A stretch of 43,976 nucleotides of DNA from Amycolatopsis thailandensis (GCF_002234405.1 NZ_NMQT01000163.1:1-43976), one strand, 5' to 3'; positions 7,220 through 17,882 are shown, numbered from the stretch's first letter. Notes: a model not told the origin generated them from the letters alone. Made by a program: numbers and translations.

Positions 7220-8047
7220 TCAGATCAGGTCGAAGGTGTCCGGGTCCGGGCCGGTGCGAGTGCCGTCGTCGAACTCGGAGAGGGCGGCGAGATCGTCTTC
7301 GGCCAGTTCGAAGTCGAAGACGTCGAGGTTCTCGCGGATCCGGGACGGGGTCACGGACTTCGGGATGGCCACCGTGCCGAGTTGCAGATGCCAGCGCAGC
7401 ACCAGCTGGGCCGGGCTCTTGCCGTACTTGGCGGCGAGCGCGGTCAGCGTCGCGTCCGAGAGCAGCGACCCCTGCGCCAGCGGGCTCCACGCCTCGGTGA
7501 CGATGCCGTGCTCGGCGTGGAACTCCCGCAGCGCCTTCTGCTGGAGCCGGGGATGCAACTCGACCTGGTTGACCGCGGGCACGATCCCGGTTTCGCCGAA
7601 CAGCCGCCGCAGATGCGGGACGTGGAAGTTCGACACGCCGATGGCTCGCGTGCGGCCATCCGCGTAGAGCTTTTCCAGCGCCCGCCAGGTTTCGACGTAC
7701 TTCCCGCGCGTCGGCATCGGCCAGTGGACCAGGTACAGGTCGACGCGGTCCAGGCCGAGCTGCGCGAGGCTCGCGTCGAACGCCCGGAGCGCCTCGTCGT
7801 AGCCATGCGCCGGGTTCGGCAGCTTCGTGGTGATGAACAGTTCGTCGCGGGGCACCCCCGCCGAGCGGATCGCCTCGCCGACACCGGCTTCGTTCCCGTA
7901 AGACGCGGCGGTGTCGATGCTGCGGTACCCGGCCTCGATGGCGGTCCGGACGACCTTGGCCGTGTCGCCCGCGGGCACCTGCCAGACACCGAAACCGAGT
8001 TGGGGGATGGCTACCTCGTTGTTCAGGACGACGGAAGGCACGGCCAT
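7220..8047 (-). CDS. Aldo/keto reductase
   Basis: A 275-residue NADPH-dependent oxidoreductase of the AKR superfamily with a (beta/alpha)8 barrel. The catalytic tetrad is visible: Asp45 and Tyr50 (SIDTAASYGNE), Lys75 (FITTKLPN) and His108 (LYLVHWP). Cofactor-binding motifs (GVSNFHVPHL, AVNQVELHP, AIPKSVTPSRIRENLDVFDF) complete the family pattern, closest to 2,5-diketo-D-gluconate-reductase-like AKR5 enzymes. The length is normal. The substrate cannot be deduced; reduction of carbonyl compounds in the cytoplasm is the family activity. An AGGA lies about 10 nt before the ATG. It follows an HTH regulator gene on the same strand after a 48-bp gap, so co-transcription is possible. Confidence 0.93.
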   Translation of the reverse strand: MAVPSVVLNNEVAIPQLGFGVWQVPAGDTAKVVRTAIEAGYRSIDTAASYGNEAGVGEAIRSAGVPRDELFITTKLPNPAHGYDEALRAFDASLAQLGLDRVDLYLVHWPMPTRGKYVETWRALEKLYADGRTRAIGVSNFHVPHLRRLFGETGIVPAVNQVELHPRLQQKALREFHAEHGIVTEAWSPLAQGSLLSDATLTALAAKYGKSPAQLVLRWHLQLGTVAIPKSVTPSRIRENLDVFDFELAEDDLAALSEFDDGTRTGPDPDTFDLI

Positions 8048-8095
8048 GGATGAAGAATCCTCACTGGGCTCTGTCGCAGGGCTTCTTGTCCCGCA

Positions 8096-8917
8096 TCATT
8101 CCATCCCGCGGGCCGCGTAGGCGCGCAGATGCTCCGCCGTGTCCGCGTCGGCGGGGAAGAAGGATTCGATCACCAGCTCGGCGACCGTGATGTCCAACGG
8201 CGTACCGAAAGTGGAGACCGTGCTGAAGAACGTGAGATCGGCGCCCTCGTGCCGCAGCCGCAACGGGACGAAGATGTCACCCGGTCCGGGGACCTCCACC
8301 TCGGGGACGGGGTCCGCGCAGGGATAGGTGAGCAGTTCCTCCAGGAGATCGGTCAGCACCGGATCGGCCGTCTGGGTCACCTGCCGCCGCAGCCTGCCGA
8401 GCAGGTGGGCACGCCACTCCCCCAGGTTCAGCACATGCGGCGCCATCCCCTCGGGATGCAGCGTCAGCCGCAGGACGTTGACCGGCGGTGTCATGAGGGT
8501 CGGCGAGACGAGGTCGGTCATGATCGAAACACTCGCGTTGGCGTCGACCAGATTCCACCAGCGATCGGCGACGGCGGCCGGGTACGGCTCGTGGCTGGTC
8601 AGCAGCTGACGGACCGCCTTGCTGACCGCCGCCATCTCCGGGGCTCCCAGGCCGCTCTCGGCGTAGGCGGGCGCGTAACCCGCCGCCAAAAGCAGCTGAT
8701 TGCGTTCCCGCAAAGGCACCTCCAGGTGTTCGCCGAGCCGCAGCACCATGTCCCGGCTGGGCTTGGACCGGCCGGTCTCCACGAAGCTCAGATGCCGGGT
8801 GGAGATCTCCGCGGAGATGGCGAGGTCGAGCTGGCTGATCCGGCGGCGGTCGCGCCATTCCCGCAGGAGTTCGCCGACGGATCGCCCCGCGCGGCTCGCG
8901 GTCACTGTGGTCGTCAC
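8096..8917 (-). CDS. XRE-family HTH regulator with MmyB-like ligand-binding domain
   Basis: About 273 residues. The N-terminal XRE helix-turn-helix (about 10-65; GELLREWRDRRRISQLDLAISAEISTRHLSFVETGRSKPS) is followed by an MmyB-type PAS-like domain (about 100-260) seen in regulators that control adjacent short-chain dehydrogenases, SnoaL or ketoreductase genes. The start is placed at GTG 8917, which has a GTAGG site about 9 nt upstream; GTG 8923 is the alternative, and the longer frame to 9007 lacks a ribosome site. The gene is divergent from a SnoaL-like gene and upstream of an aldo/keto reductase, both likely targets. MmyB domains of relatives bind fatty-acid-like ligands; none is identified here. 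Confidence 0.85.
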   Translation of the reverse strand: MTTTVTASRAGRSVGELLREWRDRRRISQLDLAISAEISTRHLSFVETGRSKPSRDMVLRLGEHLEVPLRERNQLLLAAGYAPAYAESGLGAPEMAAVSKAVRQLLTSHEPYPAAVADRWWNLVDANASVSIMTDLVSPTLMTPPVNVLRLTLHPEGMAPHVLNLGEWRAHLLGRLRRQVTQTADPVLTDLLEELLTYPCADPVPEVEVPGPGDIFVPLRLRHEGADLTFFSTVSTFGTPLDITVAELVIESFFPADADTAEHLRAYAARGME

Positions 8918-9035
8918 GATCACGAACCTACGCACCGCGGGTGCCGCGCCGCCATTACCTCCCGCGTAATCGACGGGACCCGCCTCCGGCCGACAGAGTT
9001 GCCTCATCGGTTACCCACCAACGAAAGAGGACACC

Positions 9036-9398
9036 ATGTCGGACATCCAGCGCGTCGCCGAGCAGTACATCGCCGTGTGGAACGAGACCGACGCGGACAA
9101 GCGCCGCGCGCTCATCGCCGAAGTGTTCACCGAGGACGCCGTCTACACCGACCCGCTCGGCGCCGTCACCGGCCACGGCGGTGTCGACGGCTTCATCGCC
9201 GGGGCGCAGGCCCAGTTCGCGGGCCTGAGGTTCAGCCTGCCCACGGCACCCGACGCGCACCACGACATCGCTCGGTTCCAGTGGTACCTCGGCCCGGAGG
9301 GCGCGGACGAGCCGCTGGCGATCGGCTTCGACGTCATCACCGTCGAGGACGGGCGGATCAAGCAGGTGCTGGGCTTTCTCGACAAGATGCCCGGCTGA
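9036..9398 (+). CDS. SnoaL-like / NTF2-fold protein
   Basis: A protein of 120 residues with the cone-shaped alpha+beta NTF2 fold pattern: N-terminal helices (VAEQYIAVWNETDADKRRALIAEVF), the strand TEDAVYTDPLG, then alternating strands ending in VEDGRIKQVLGFLD. This matches SnoaL-like polyketide cyclase or ketosteroid-isomerase relatives. A strong AAAGAGG site precedes the ATG. It is divergent from the MmyB-like regulator, a frequent pairing that suggests local control. Most family members of this length are uncharacterised small-molecule binding or isomerase proteins, and no substrate can be inferred. It converges with gcvP, ending 4 bp before that gene's stop. Confidence 0.85.
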   Translation: MSDIQRVAEQYIAVWNETDADKRRALIAEVFTEDAVYTDPLGAVTGHGGVDGFIAGAQAQFAGLRFSLPTAPDAHHDIARFQWYLGPEGADEPLAIGFDVITVEDGRIKQVLGFLDKMPG

Positions 9399-9401
9399 CA
9401 C

Positions 9402-12281
<2,880 letters not shown>

Positions 12282-12357
12282 CGGGGACCTCCCAAGACGC
12301 GGGGGTGGGGCCGGGACGGATTGTCCTGGCCCTCCCCACTCTGTCCGTACCCCCAGC

Positions 12358-12543
12358 GGGGGCGCCTGAGAGTTTCGCCCGTGGGTTGATTCGGGCTTGC
12401 ACCGTCGGCGGGGCCGCCAGGTGGTGACCTGGCGACTCACTTTCCAGAGGCGTCTCGTCCGCGCGGTCCAGGGTGCCTGAGAGGTTCCGGGGAGGACTTG
12501 CTCCTTCGGCGCCGAGCTGTTATCAGCTCGGACTCTCCCGCGC
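12358..12543 (-). promoter_or_regulatory. Tandem glycine riboswitch upstream of gcvP
   Basis: Read on the minus strand, aptamer 1 (12543 to 12470) begins CGGGAGAGTCC and closes with CCTCTCAGGCACC. A short linker leads to aptamer 2 (about 12462 to 12358), ending GAAACTCTCAGGCGCC. These CTCTCAGG cores and the GGAGAGT 5' strand are the conserved glycine-aptamer motifs. The placement 77 bp before the gcvP start fits: glycine binding should switch on gcvP. The duplicated layout is the classical two-aptamer form. Confidence 0.93.
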
Positions 12544-12596
12544 GGATTCGTCGACCGCGGAAGCGAGCCTACCCTGCCGCCCGCGCGGCTTCATGA

Positions 12597-13178
12597 TCAG
12601 CCGGTGCGACGTGCGTTACGGCGCTGAGTGAGCTCGTCCGGAGTGACGGTTTCGATCACGCCGCCGTCGGCCCGCTCGGCCGGGAACTCGTGGATGGTGC
12701 CGCTGATCTCCTGCATCGCCCCGCTGACCGCGATGCCGAACACGCCCTGCCCGCCCTGGAGTAAATCGACGATCTCTTCGGGCGAGGTGCACTCGTAGAC
12801 GGTGGTGCCGTCGGAGAACAGGGTGACCTTGGCGAGGTCGCGGACGCCGCGCAGGCGCAGGTGGTCCACGGCGACGCGGATGTTCTGGAGGGAGACACCG
12901 GTGTCCAGGAGCCGCTTGACGACCTTCAGGACGAGGATGTCCTTGAACGAGTAGAGCCGCTGCGAACCGGAACCGTGGGCCGTCCGGATGCTCGGCGCGA
13001 CCAGCTTCGTGCGGGCCCAGTAGTCGAGCTGCCGGTAGGTGATCCCGGCGATCTGACAGGCGGCGGGACCGCGGTAGCCGACGAGTTCGTCCGGAAGGGA
13101 AGAGTCGGGGAACAGCTCGCCCTGCTCGCCGTCAGCGACCGGAACGAGCGGCTCTTGAGGGCTACCAGCCTCGACCAC
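12597..13178 (-). CDS. MerR-family transcriptional regulator (Rv1830-like)
   Basis: A protein of 193 residues. The MerR HTH (about 28-95) contains GYRGPAACQIAGITYRQLDYWARTKLVAPS and GSQRLYSFKDILVLKVVKRLLDTGVSLQNIR, and is followed by a short effector region (TLFSDGTTVYECTSPEEIVDLL). The sequence and its position between bfn/ftsR and gcvP match the conserved actinobacterial MerR protein Rv1830. The start is set at GTG 13178 (GVVEAGSPQEP...), six nt after GGGGAGG; the ATG at 13310 would add a non-conserved tail. Orthologues are linked to growth and cell-division control, but the signal is unknown. It lies 54 bp upstream of the glycine riboswitch on the same strand. Confidence 0.88.
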   Translation of the reverse strand: MVEAGSPQEPLVPVADGEQGELFPDSSLPDELVGYRGPAACQIAGITYRQLDYWARTKLVAPSIRTAHGSGSQRLYSFKDILVLKVVKRLLDTGVSLQNIRVAVDHLRLRGVRDLAKVTLFSDGTTVYECTSPEEIVDLLQGGQGVFGIAVSGAMQEISGTIHEFPAERADGGVIETVTPDELTQRRNARRTG

Positions 13179-13356
13179 GCCATGCCTCCCCTCGCCCGAC
13201 CTGGCGGCCGGCGAACAAAGCCGCGCGGACCCACGTGAGTCCGCACCGGAGTGAACCGTCAAGACGAATGCCCCAGACATCCGAATCACACCTTGGCGAT
13301 TCACCTTCATTGACGGTAAGCGCGTCCGGCAAAGCGGTCAACGCGACGCGCGGTCG

Positions 13357-13377
13357 GCCTCAAGCTCTTCTTGAGGC
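13357..13377. promoter_or_regulatory. Perfect 8-bp inverted repeat in the MerR/TetR divergent gap
   Basis: GCCTCAAG and CTTGAGGC arms with a 5-nt spacer, in the 268-bp gap between the divergent MerR and TetR genes. It is either a regulator-binding site or an RNA hairpin; nothing else gene-like is visible in the gap. Confidence 0.35.
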
Positions 13378-13439
13378 TTGCCAGGGAACACTCCCCCGTT
13401 CGGCCGCACGCTTGCCCGTTTTACTCAGTCGTGTTATTT

Positions 13440-13457
13440 TTTACTCATGCAAGTAAA
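13440..13457. promoter_or_regulatory. Candidate TetR auto-operator overlapping the start codon
   Basis: TTTACT and AGTAAA arms with a 6-nt spacer that contains the ATG at 13447. The 9-mer TTTTACTCA also occurs 20 bp upstream (13419 and 13439), i.e. two helical turns apart. This low-GC patch in a high-GC gap looks like promoter plus operator for the TetR gene. Confidence 0.4.
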
Positions 13458-14091
13458 TCCCTCCACCCAAAGTGCCATGCAAGAAGTTCAGGCGGAGCTG
13501 GGGCTGTCGGTCACGGAAGCCGCGCGGCGGGCCCAGATCGTCGGAGCCACCATCGCGACGATCTCCGAGCTCGGCTACCACAAGACGTCGTTCGCGAAGA
13601 TCAAGGAGCGAGCCGGGCTGTCCAGCACCCGGATCATCTCCTACCACTTCACCAACAAGGCCGGCCTGATGCAGGCCGTGGTCACCACCGTGACCGGCAT
13701 GAAGGACAAGTTCCTGGAAGAGCGCATCCAGGGCACGACCGATCGGGCCGGGCTCCTGCGCGGCTACATCGAGTCGGAGATCGCGTTCCTCGGCTCGTAC
13801 CCGGAGCTCGTGCGGGTCATGGTCGAGATGGCTTCGAGCGGCTCCGACGTCGAAGGCTGGTTCATGTCGGCGCCGATGGTCGAGGAGTTCCGGACCGGGC
13901 GGCTCGAACGCCAGCTGAAGCAGGGCCAACAGGACGGCACTTTCGGCGACTTCGCGGCGGACGTGATGGCGCTGTCCATCGCGCAGGCCGTCGACGGTGT
14001 GGCCGCGAAGTTCGCGGCGGACCCGAAGCTGGACCTGGAGCGGTACGGGCGGGAACTCGCGGACCTGTTCGTCAAGGCGACCGCGTCCTGA
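13447..14091 (+). CDS. TetR-family transcriptional regulator
   Basis: A 214-residue regulator. The HTH (about 25-70; RRAQIVGATIATISELGYHKTSFAKIKERAGLSSTRIISYHFTNKAGLM) is a clear TetR_N domain, and the C-terminal helical domain (80-210) is unassigned. The ATG at 13447 is preferred over the frame opening at 13378 because homology begins there and an AT-rich promoter patch precedes it. A further in-frame ATG near 13477 is possible. It interrupts the otherwise conserved gcvP-MerR-bfn-ftsR-garA-gcvH order, sitting on the opposite strand and flanked by repeats, which suggests later insertion. No neighbouring target gene such as a transporter is evident, so it may regulate itself or distant genes. 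Confidence 0.88.
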   Translation: MQVNPSTQSAMQEVQAELGLSVTEAARRAQIVGATIATISELGYHKTSFAKIKERAGLSSTRIISYHFTNKAGLMQAVVTTVTGMKDKFLEERIQGTTDRAGLLRGYIESEIAFLGSYPELVRVMVEMASSGSDVEGWFMSAPMVEEFRTGRLERQLKQGQQDGTFGDFAADVMALSIAQAVDGVAAKFAADPKLDLERYGRELADLFVKATAS

Positions 14092-14200
14092 GTGCCGGGC
14101 TCACCCTCGTGAGTGGTAGGGACGGTTAGAGCGGACCGGCATTTACCGACCTACGTCTGACCTGCGCGAGGGTGGCGGTTCAGCGTCTGCCGGGTTCGAC

Positions 14201-14241
14201 GGTGAAGGAATTGGGACGTTGAACGTCCCAATTCGTTCACC
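14201..14241. repeat. Long palindrome (repeat family B) with a degenerate partner copy
   Basis: Arms of 20 bp (14201-14220, 14222-14241) match with one mismatch around a single base. A shorter related motif (GGGAC...GTCCCAAATCCTCCA, about 14284-14310) follows 40 bp later. The 395-bp gap 14092-14486 contains these repeats and a terminator but no convincing gene. Confidence 0.65.
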
Positions 14242-14441
14242 GTGGGGTCGCCCCGGCTTCGGACCTTGATCAACGGAAGATCCGGGACACTCAACGTCCC
14301 AAATCCTCCACACTCGCCAGTCACACCAGTAGGCAGGCGAATACGGATCCTCCGGAACCGGCCTCGCCACTCACGACCATCTGTACCGACACGTCACCGC
14401 CACCTTCACGGACTTTGCGATCGACACCGCAAGCATGAAGA

Positions 14442-14469
14442 AGGGGCGGTGCCATCCGGCGCCGCCCCT
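14442..14469 (-). terminator. Strong hairpin terminator after the bfn gene
   Basis: Twelve-bp arms (AGGGGCGGTGCC / GGCGCCGCCCCT, one G-T wobble) with a 4-nt loop begin 17 bp after the stop at 14487 in the transcription direction, followed by T-rich sequence on the minus strand. Confidence 0.75.
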
Positions 14470-14486
14470 CCTCCAGAACCAAGGGA

Positions 14487-14960
14487 TCAGGTGTCCGCGC
14501 CGCGGAAGTCCTCCGGCGAGACCGAGTCGAGGAACTCGCGGAACTTCTCCACCTCGTCCTCCTGCTCGTCGGGGATGATGAGGCCCGCTTCCTCCAGCAC
14601 CGCGTCGACGGCGTGGATCGGCACCCCCACCCGCAGCGCCAGGGCCACCGAGTCGCTCGGCCGCGCCGAAACCCGGATGTCCCCGTCGAAGACCAGTTCC
14701 GCGAAGAACGTGCCTTCCTTCAAGTCTGTGATGACGACCTGTTCCAGCTCGCGGCCCAACGCTCCGATGACCTCTTTGAGCAGGTCATGGGTGAGCGGAC
14801 GGGCCGGGCGGACTCCCTGCTGCTCCAAGGCGATGGCGGTGGCCTCGACCGAGCCGATCCAGATCGGCAGGTACCGCTCGCCTTCGGTTTCCCGTAGCAA
14901 CAAGATCGGCTGATTCGCGGGCAGCTCCACCCGCACGCCGACGACGCGCATCTCGCTCAT
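14487..14960 (-). CDS. Bifunctional nuclease (BFN/DUF151) family protein, Rv1829-like
   Basis: A protein of 157 residues. The BFN domain covers about 1-125 (MSEMRVVGVRVELPANQPILLL; RYLPIWIGSVEATAIAL; RPLTHDLLKEVIGAL; SARPSDSVALALRVGVPIHA), followed by an acidic C-terminal tail (DEQEDEVEKFREFLD). Relatives in plants and bacteria are called bifunctional DNase/RNase, but enzymatic activity for the bacterial proteins is poorly established. The start at 14960 has a GGGAGG site. Synteny with Rv1829, between the two MerR genes, is conserved. It is transcribed separately from ftsR after a 217-bp gap that probably holds its promoter. Confidence 0.9.
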   Translation of the reverse strand: MSEMRVVGVRVELPANQPILLLRETEGERYLPIWIGSVEATAIALEQQGVRPARPLTHDLLKEVIGALGRELEQVVITDLKEGTFFAELVFDGDIRVSARPSDSVALALRVGVPIHAVDAVLEEAGLIIPDEQEDEVEKFREFLDSVSPEDFRGADT

Positions 14961-15177
14961 CGGGCTTCGCCTCCCTCTCGTGCGCACGGGCTGCAACGCT
15001 TGTCTCGACGACCAAGCGACGGCAGTCCCGACGCTACCCGTCTTCCGCGCGCTGTGCTCGCTGTCTCCGACATTCCGGTTCGCCCGTGGCAAACCCAACT
15101 CCACGGTACGGCATCGGATGCCGAACATTCAGTCATTGACAAGTGGCCTCACAACGGTTCGCGGCTCCTTGAGCCGT

Positions 15178-15939
15178 TCAACCGCCCGTGACAGCCCGTA
15201 TTCCGGCCTTCACCAAGAGCGTATGTAACGCCACGGTCAGTGCCGCGAGCTCTCGGACGACCTCGTCGCCCCTCGCCTTGGCGTCCTCGTCACGATGCCG
15301 ATACACCGGGGTCACGATCTGCTCCACCAGGCCGACCTCGCGGTCGGCGGCGGCCCGGAAGGCACGCAGATGTCTCGGCTCTATACCGAATTCGGTCATC
15401 GCTTTCACGGTCTTCGCCACGAGGACCGCGTCGGGATCGAAGAATCCCGCCGCTCCCGGCCGGACGAGCCCGTATTGCCGCAGCTCAGCCAGGGTGGCGG
15501 CGTCGATGCCCGCCTGACGGAGCAGATCTTCCTCGGTCAGCCTGATCTCGCGATCGGTCTCGAAGTCCCCGGGGGACGGCAATCCACCGTTTTCCCCGGG
15601 GGCGTCGAGCGAAACGAGTTTCCGCGGCGGCTTGGGCAGCACCGCCGAGGGCGCGGCCCCCTGATCCGCCGCGTCCAGCTGTTCCTTGATGACCTTCAGC
15701 GGAAGGTAGTGATCCCGCTGGGCGGACAGGACGAACCGCAACCGCTCCACGTCCGCCGCAGCGAACTGCCGGTACCCCGACGGGGTCCGGCCCGGCTGGA
15801 CCAGACCCTCCGCCTCGAGGAACCGGATCTTGGAGATGGTGACATCGGGGAAATCGCCGCGCAGCTGTGCCAGCACGGCCCCGATACTCAACCCATCGCG
15901 CTGCGACGCATCCCGATCAGGCCGCCCGGCCGCCGTCAC
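15178..15939 (-). CDS. ftsR: MerR-family regulator FtsR (Rv1828-like)
   Basis: A 253-residue protein starting at GTG in a GTGA overlap with the garA stop. The N-terminal MerR domain (LSIGAVLAQLRGDFPDVTISKIRFLEAEGLV, TPSGYRQFAAADVERLRFVLSAQRDHYLPLKVIKEQLD) is nearly identical to Rv1828/FtsR, the activator of ftsZ described in Corynebacterium. The central linker (about 95-135) is divergent, and a C-terminal effector domain (135-250) has the RLTEEDLLRQAGID pattern conserved in orthologues. Its job is probably coordinating division gene expression with metabolism, given constant linkage to garA and gcvH. An acidic/hydrophobic C-terminus suggests dimerisation; no ligand is known. Confidence 0.92.
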   Translation of the reverse strand: MTAAGRPDRDASQRDGLSIGAVLAQLRGDFPDVTISKIRFLEAEGLVQPGRTPSGYRQFAAADVERLRFVLSAQRDHYLPLKVIKEQLDAADQGAAPSAVLPKPPRKLVSLDAPGENGGLPSPGDFETDREIRLTEEDLLRQAGIDAATLAELRQYGLVRPGAAGFFDPDAVLVAKTVKAMTEFGIEPRHLRAFRAAADREVGLVEQIVTPVYRHRDEDAKARGDEVVRELAALTVALHTLLVKAGIRAVTGG

Positions 15940-16403
15940 CGTGCCCCCTGGCCCCCGTGACCCGGGCCGGTCAGGAAGACCAGGCGGAACTTGCCGATCT
16001 GCACCTCGTCGCCACCGGCGAGCACGGCCTGGTCGACCGGCTCGCGGTTGACGTAGGTGCCGTTGAGGCTGCCGACGTCGATGACGACGAACTCGCCACC
16101 CTCACGGCGGAACTCGGCGTGCCGCCGGGAAACCGTGACGTCGTCGAGGAAGATGTCGCTGTCCGGGTGCCGTCCCGCGCTGGTGGTGTCGCGGTCCAGC
16201 AGGAAGCGCGAACCGGCGTTCGGTCCCCGCTTGACGACCAGCAACGCGGAACCCGCGGGCAGCGCGTCCACACCCTGGACGGGGGCCTCGGCAGCCGGAG
16301 GAGCCTCAGTGCCTTCGACGTCGGCCAGGAAGTCGGCCCGGAAGACAGAAGTCCGCTCCGGAGACTGCTCCGGGGGAACGCCGGGCCCGTCGTTCGTGCT
16401 CAC
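15936..16403 (-). CDS. garA: FHA-domain metabolic regulator GarA/OdhI
   Basis: A protein of 155 residues. The C-terminal FHA domain (about 52-150) has the canonical GRHPDSDIFLDDVTVSRRHAEF and SLNGTYVNREP phosphothreonine-binding loops. GarA inhibits 2-oxoglutarate dehydrogenase and controls glutamate dehydrogenase when its N-terminal threonine motif is unphosphorylated. That motif, ETTSVFRADFL in mycobacteria (Thr21 PknG site, Thr22 PknB site), here reads PERTSVFRADFL: Arg17 replaces the PknG threonine while Thr18 (PknB-type) remains. The gene overlaps ftsR by 4 nt. Cytoplasmic, probably regulated by Ser/Thr kinases encoded elsewhere. Confidence 0.95.
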   Translation of the reverse strand: MSTNDGPGVPPEQSPERTSVFRADFLADVEGTEAPPAAEAPVQGVDALPAGSALLVVKRGPNAGSRFLLDRDTTSAGRHPDSDIFLDDVTVSRRHAEFRREGGEFVVIDVGSLNGTYVNREPVDQAVLAGGDEVQIGKFRLVFLTGPGHGGQGAR

Positions 16404-16528
16404 CTGAGCTCTCCTAACGCATGTGTGTTGCCACTACTCAAGAACGTGTGGAGGTCAAACGTACCGTGCCTGATCGAAACTCCGGCCCGCGGCTCCCCCT
16501 ACTCTTCCCGAAGGGCCGCGGCCTGCGG

Positions 16529-16912
16529 CTATTCCTTGATCAGCGCCTGGTAGGCCTCGGCCTCGAGCAGGGATTCGACCGAGCTCGCGTCGTCGAGACG
16601 GAGTTCGATCAGCCAGCCCTCGCCGTAGGGGTCGCTGTTGATCAGCTCGGGCGACTCGGTCACCGCTTCGTTGACCGCGACCACCTCGCCGTCGAGCGGG
16701 GCGAACAGCTCCGAAACGCTCTTGGTCGACTCGACCTCGCCGAACGCGTCGCCGGAGCCGACCTGCTTGCCGACCTCGGGCAGTTCGACGAACACCACGT
16801 CACCGAGCTGGTCCTGGGCGTACTCCGTGATGCCCACGCGCACGAGACCTCCGTCGCGCACGGAGATCCACTCGTGTTCCTCGGTGTACCGCAGTTCTTC
16901 TGGAGTGGACAA
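16529..16912 (-). CDS. gcvH: Glycine cleavage system H protein
   Basis: A protein of 127 residues with the lipoyl-carrier fold. The lipoylated lysine is Lys64 in GEVESTKSVSEL; the flanking RYTEEHEWI start and the NSDPYGEGWLIEL end are diagnostic. It shuttles the aminomethyl group from GcvP to GcvT. TTG at 16912 is chosen as start because an AAAGGGGAG site sits 5 nt upstream and the length then equals the family's; the ATG at 16966 adds an unrelated Arg-rich stretch. It is first in the gcvH-garA-ftsR run (125 bp to garA). The 63-bp gap upstream to the phosphatidyltransferase may still allow co-transcription. Confidence 0.95.
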   Translation of the reverse strand: MSTPEELRYTEEHEWISVRDGGLVRVGITEYAQDQLGDVVFVELPEVGKQVGSGDAFGEVESTKSVSELFAPLDGEVVAVNEAVTESPELINSDPYGEGWLIELRLDDASSVESLLEAEAYQALIKE

Positions 16913-16975
16913 CGCCGCTCCCCTTTCTGACGCCCTCGCTCGAATCCGACGCGCGCAGTTTCGCATCCCGCCGGG

Positions 16976-17611
16976 TCACGCGCCCGGCGCCTCCCGCAAG
17001 TCCGCGGGTTCGGCCGTCCGGAGTGCCCGAGCCGTCTGGACGATGTACAGCACGCCCGAATAGACGTACAGGACCGCGCCCCACGCCGTGAAGGCGTACC
17101 CGATCGGCCGGGCGATGGCGGCGATGTCGGAGCCGCCCTGCGTGAGCAGCAGGAACGGGAAGGCGTACATCAGCACGAAGGTGGCGCCCTTGCCGATGTA
17201 GGTGACCTCCGGCGGTGCGAACCCGCGGCGCCGCAGCAACAGCACGCAGACGCCGAGCACGGCCTCGCGGACGACCAGCGGGACCACCAGCCACCACGGG
17301 ATGATGTCGCGGATCAGGAAGGCGATGAGCGTGGCGAGGATGTAGAGCCGGTCGGCGGCGGGGTCGAGCAGCTGCCCGAGCCGCGACATCTGGTTGAGCC
17401 AGCGGGCGAGTTTGCCGTCGAGCCAGTCGGTGAGGGCGCTGAACACGAGCAGCGCGAGCGCCCAGCTGTCCTCCTTCGGGCCGAGGAGCAGCCACAGGAA
17501 GACGGGCACCCCGGCGAGCCGGAGGATCGAAAGCATGTTGGGAACGTTCAGGGCCTGCCGCAGCAAAGAAGGCTCTTCGCTGGTCACGCTCGGTTCGGGG
17601 GGCGTACTCAC
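16976..17611 (-). CDS. pgsA2: CDP-alcohol phosphatidyltransferase, PgsA2-like
   Basis: A 211-residue integral membrane enzyme with six predicted helices. The CDP-alcohol phosphotransferase signature D-x2-DG-x2-AR-x8-G-x3-D-x3-D is intact in SALTDWLDGKLAR...GQLLDPAADR (about residues 58-92). It transfers a phosphatidyl group from CDP-diacylglycerol to an alcohol such as glycerol-3-phosphate (PGP or cardiolipin synthesis). Synteny with gcvH-garA points to Rv1822 (PgsA2), so the exact acceptor is not certain. The start is GTG at 17611. It lies downstream of a small hypothetical gene on the same strand (37-bp gap). Confidence 0.9.
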   Translation of the reverse strand: MSTPPEPSVTSEEPSLLRQALNVPNMLSILRLAGVPVFLWLLLGPKEDSWALALLVFSALTDWLDGKLARWLNQMSRLGQLLDPAADRLYILATLIAFLIRDIIPWWLVVPLVVREAVLGVCVLLLRRRGFAPPEVTYIGKGATFVLMYAFPFLLLTQGGSDIAAIARPIGYAFTAWGAVLYVYSGVLYIVQTARALRTAEPADLREAPGA

Positions 17612-17648
17612 CCGCTCAGCCTATCCAGCGGCGGCAGGTCCTCCCGCG

Positions 17649-17882
17649 TCAGCTGGCCCGGGTGTGGGTCCAGCCGCGGCGTTGCAGGTCCGCGCTGGTC
17701 AGCGCCACGGGCCTGCCTCGGTGGTCGGTGCCCATCCAGCGCGTGTGGCCGGCGGAGCTTTCGAGGACGTACGGGCGGCCGCCACACCAGACGACGGTGC
17801 ACGGTGCCGTCGGTGGCAGCTCCGTGTTCGCCGGTGCGGTGGCCTGGGGTGACGCGGGATCGGTCTGTTCGTCGGTCTTCAT
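17649..17882 (-). CDS. Small conserved hypothetical protein
   Basis: A protein of 77 residues (start ATG 17882; an in-frame GTG 9 nt upstream is an alternative, and the longer frame to 18047 has unnatural composition). After a Thr/Pro/Ala-rich N-terminus, a compact domain has CTVVWCGGRPYVLE, RWMGTDHRGRPVALT and DLQRRGWTHTR, with two nearby cysteines and several Trp/Arg that could form a small beta-rich fold. It has no signal peptide or membrane segment. Function is unknown; position upstream of pgsA2 is the only context. Confidence 0.6.
   Translation of the reverse strand: MKTDEQTDPASPQATAPANTELPPTAPCTVVWCGGRPYVLESSAGHTRWMGTDHRGRPVALTSADLQRRGWTHTRAS

Noticed and set aside
12546..12596. Separate terminator between the MerR gene and the glycine riboswitch
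   Set aside because: No hairpin with adequate arms is visible in these 51 bp.
14143..14370. Minus-strand open frame of 75 codons
   Set aside because: It runs through the palindromic repeats of family B, has a Pro/Ser-rich composition and lacks a ribosome site.
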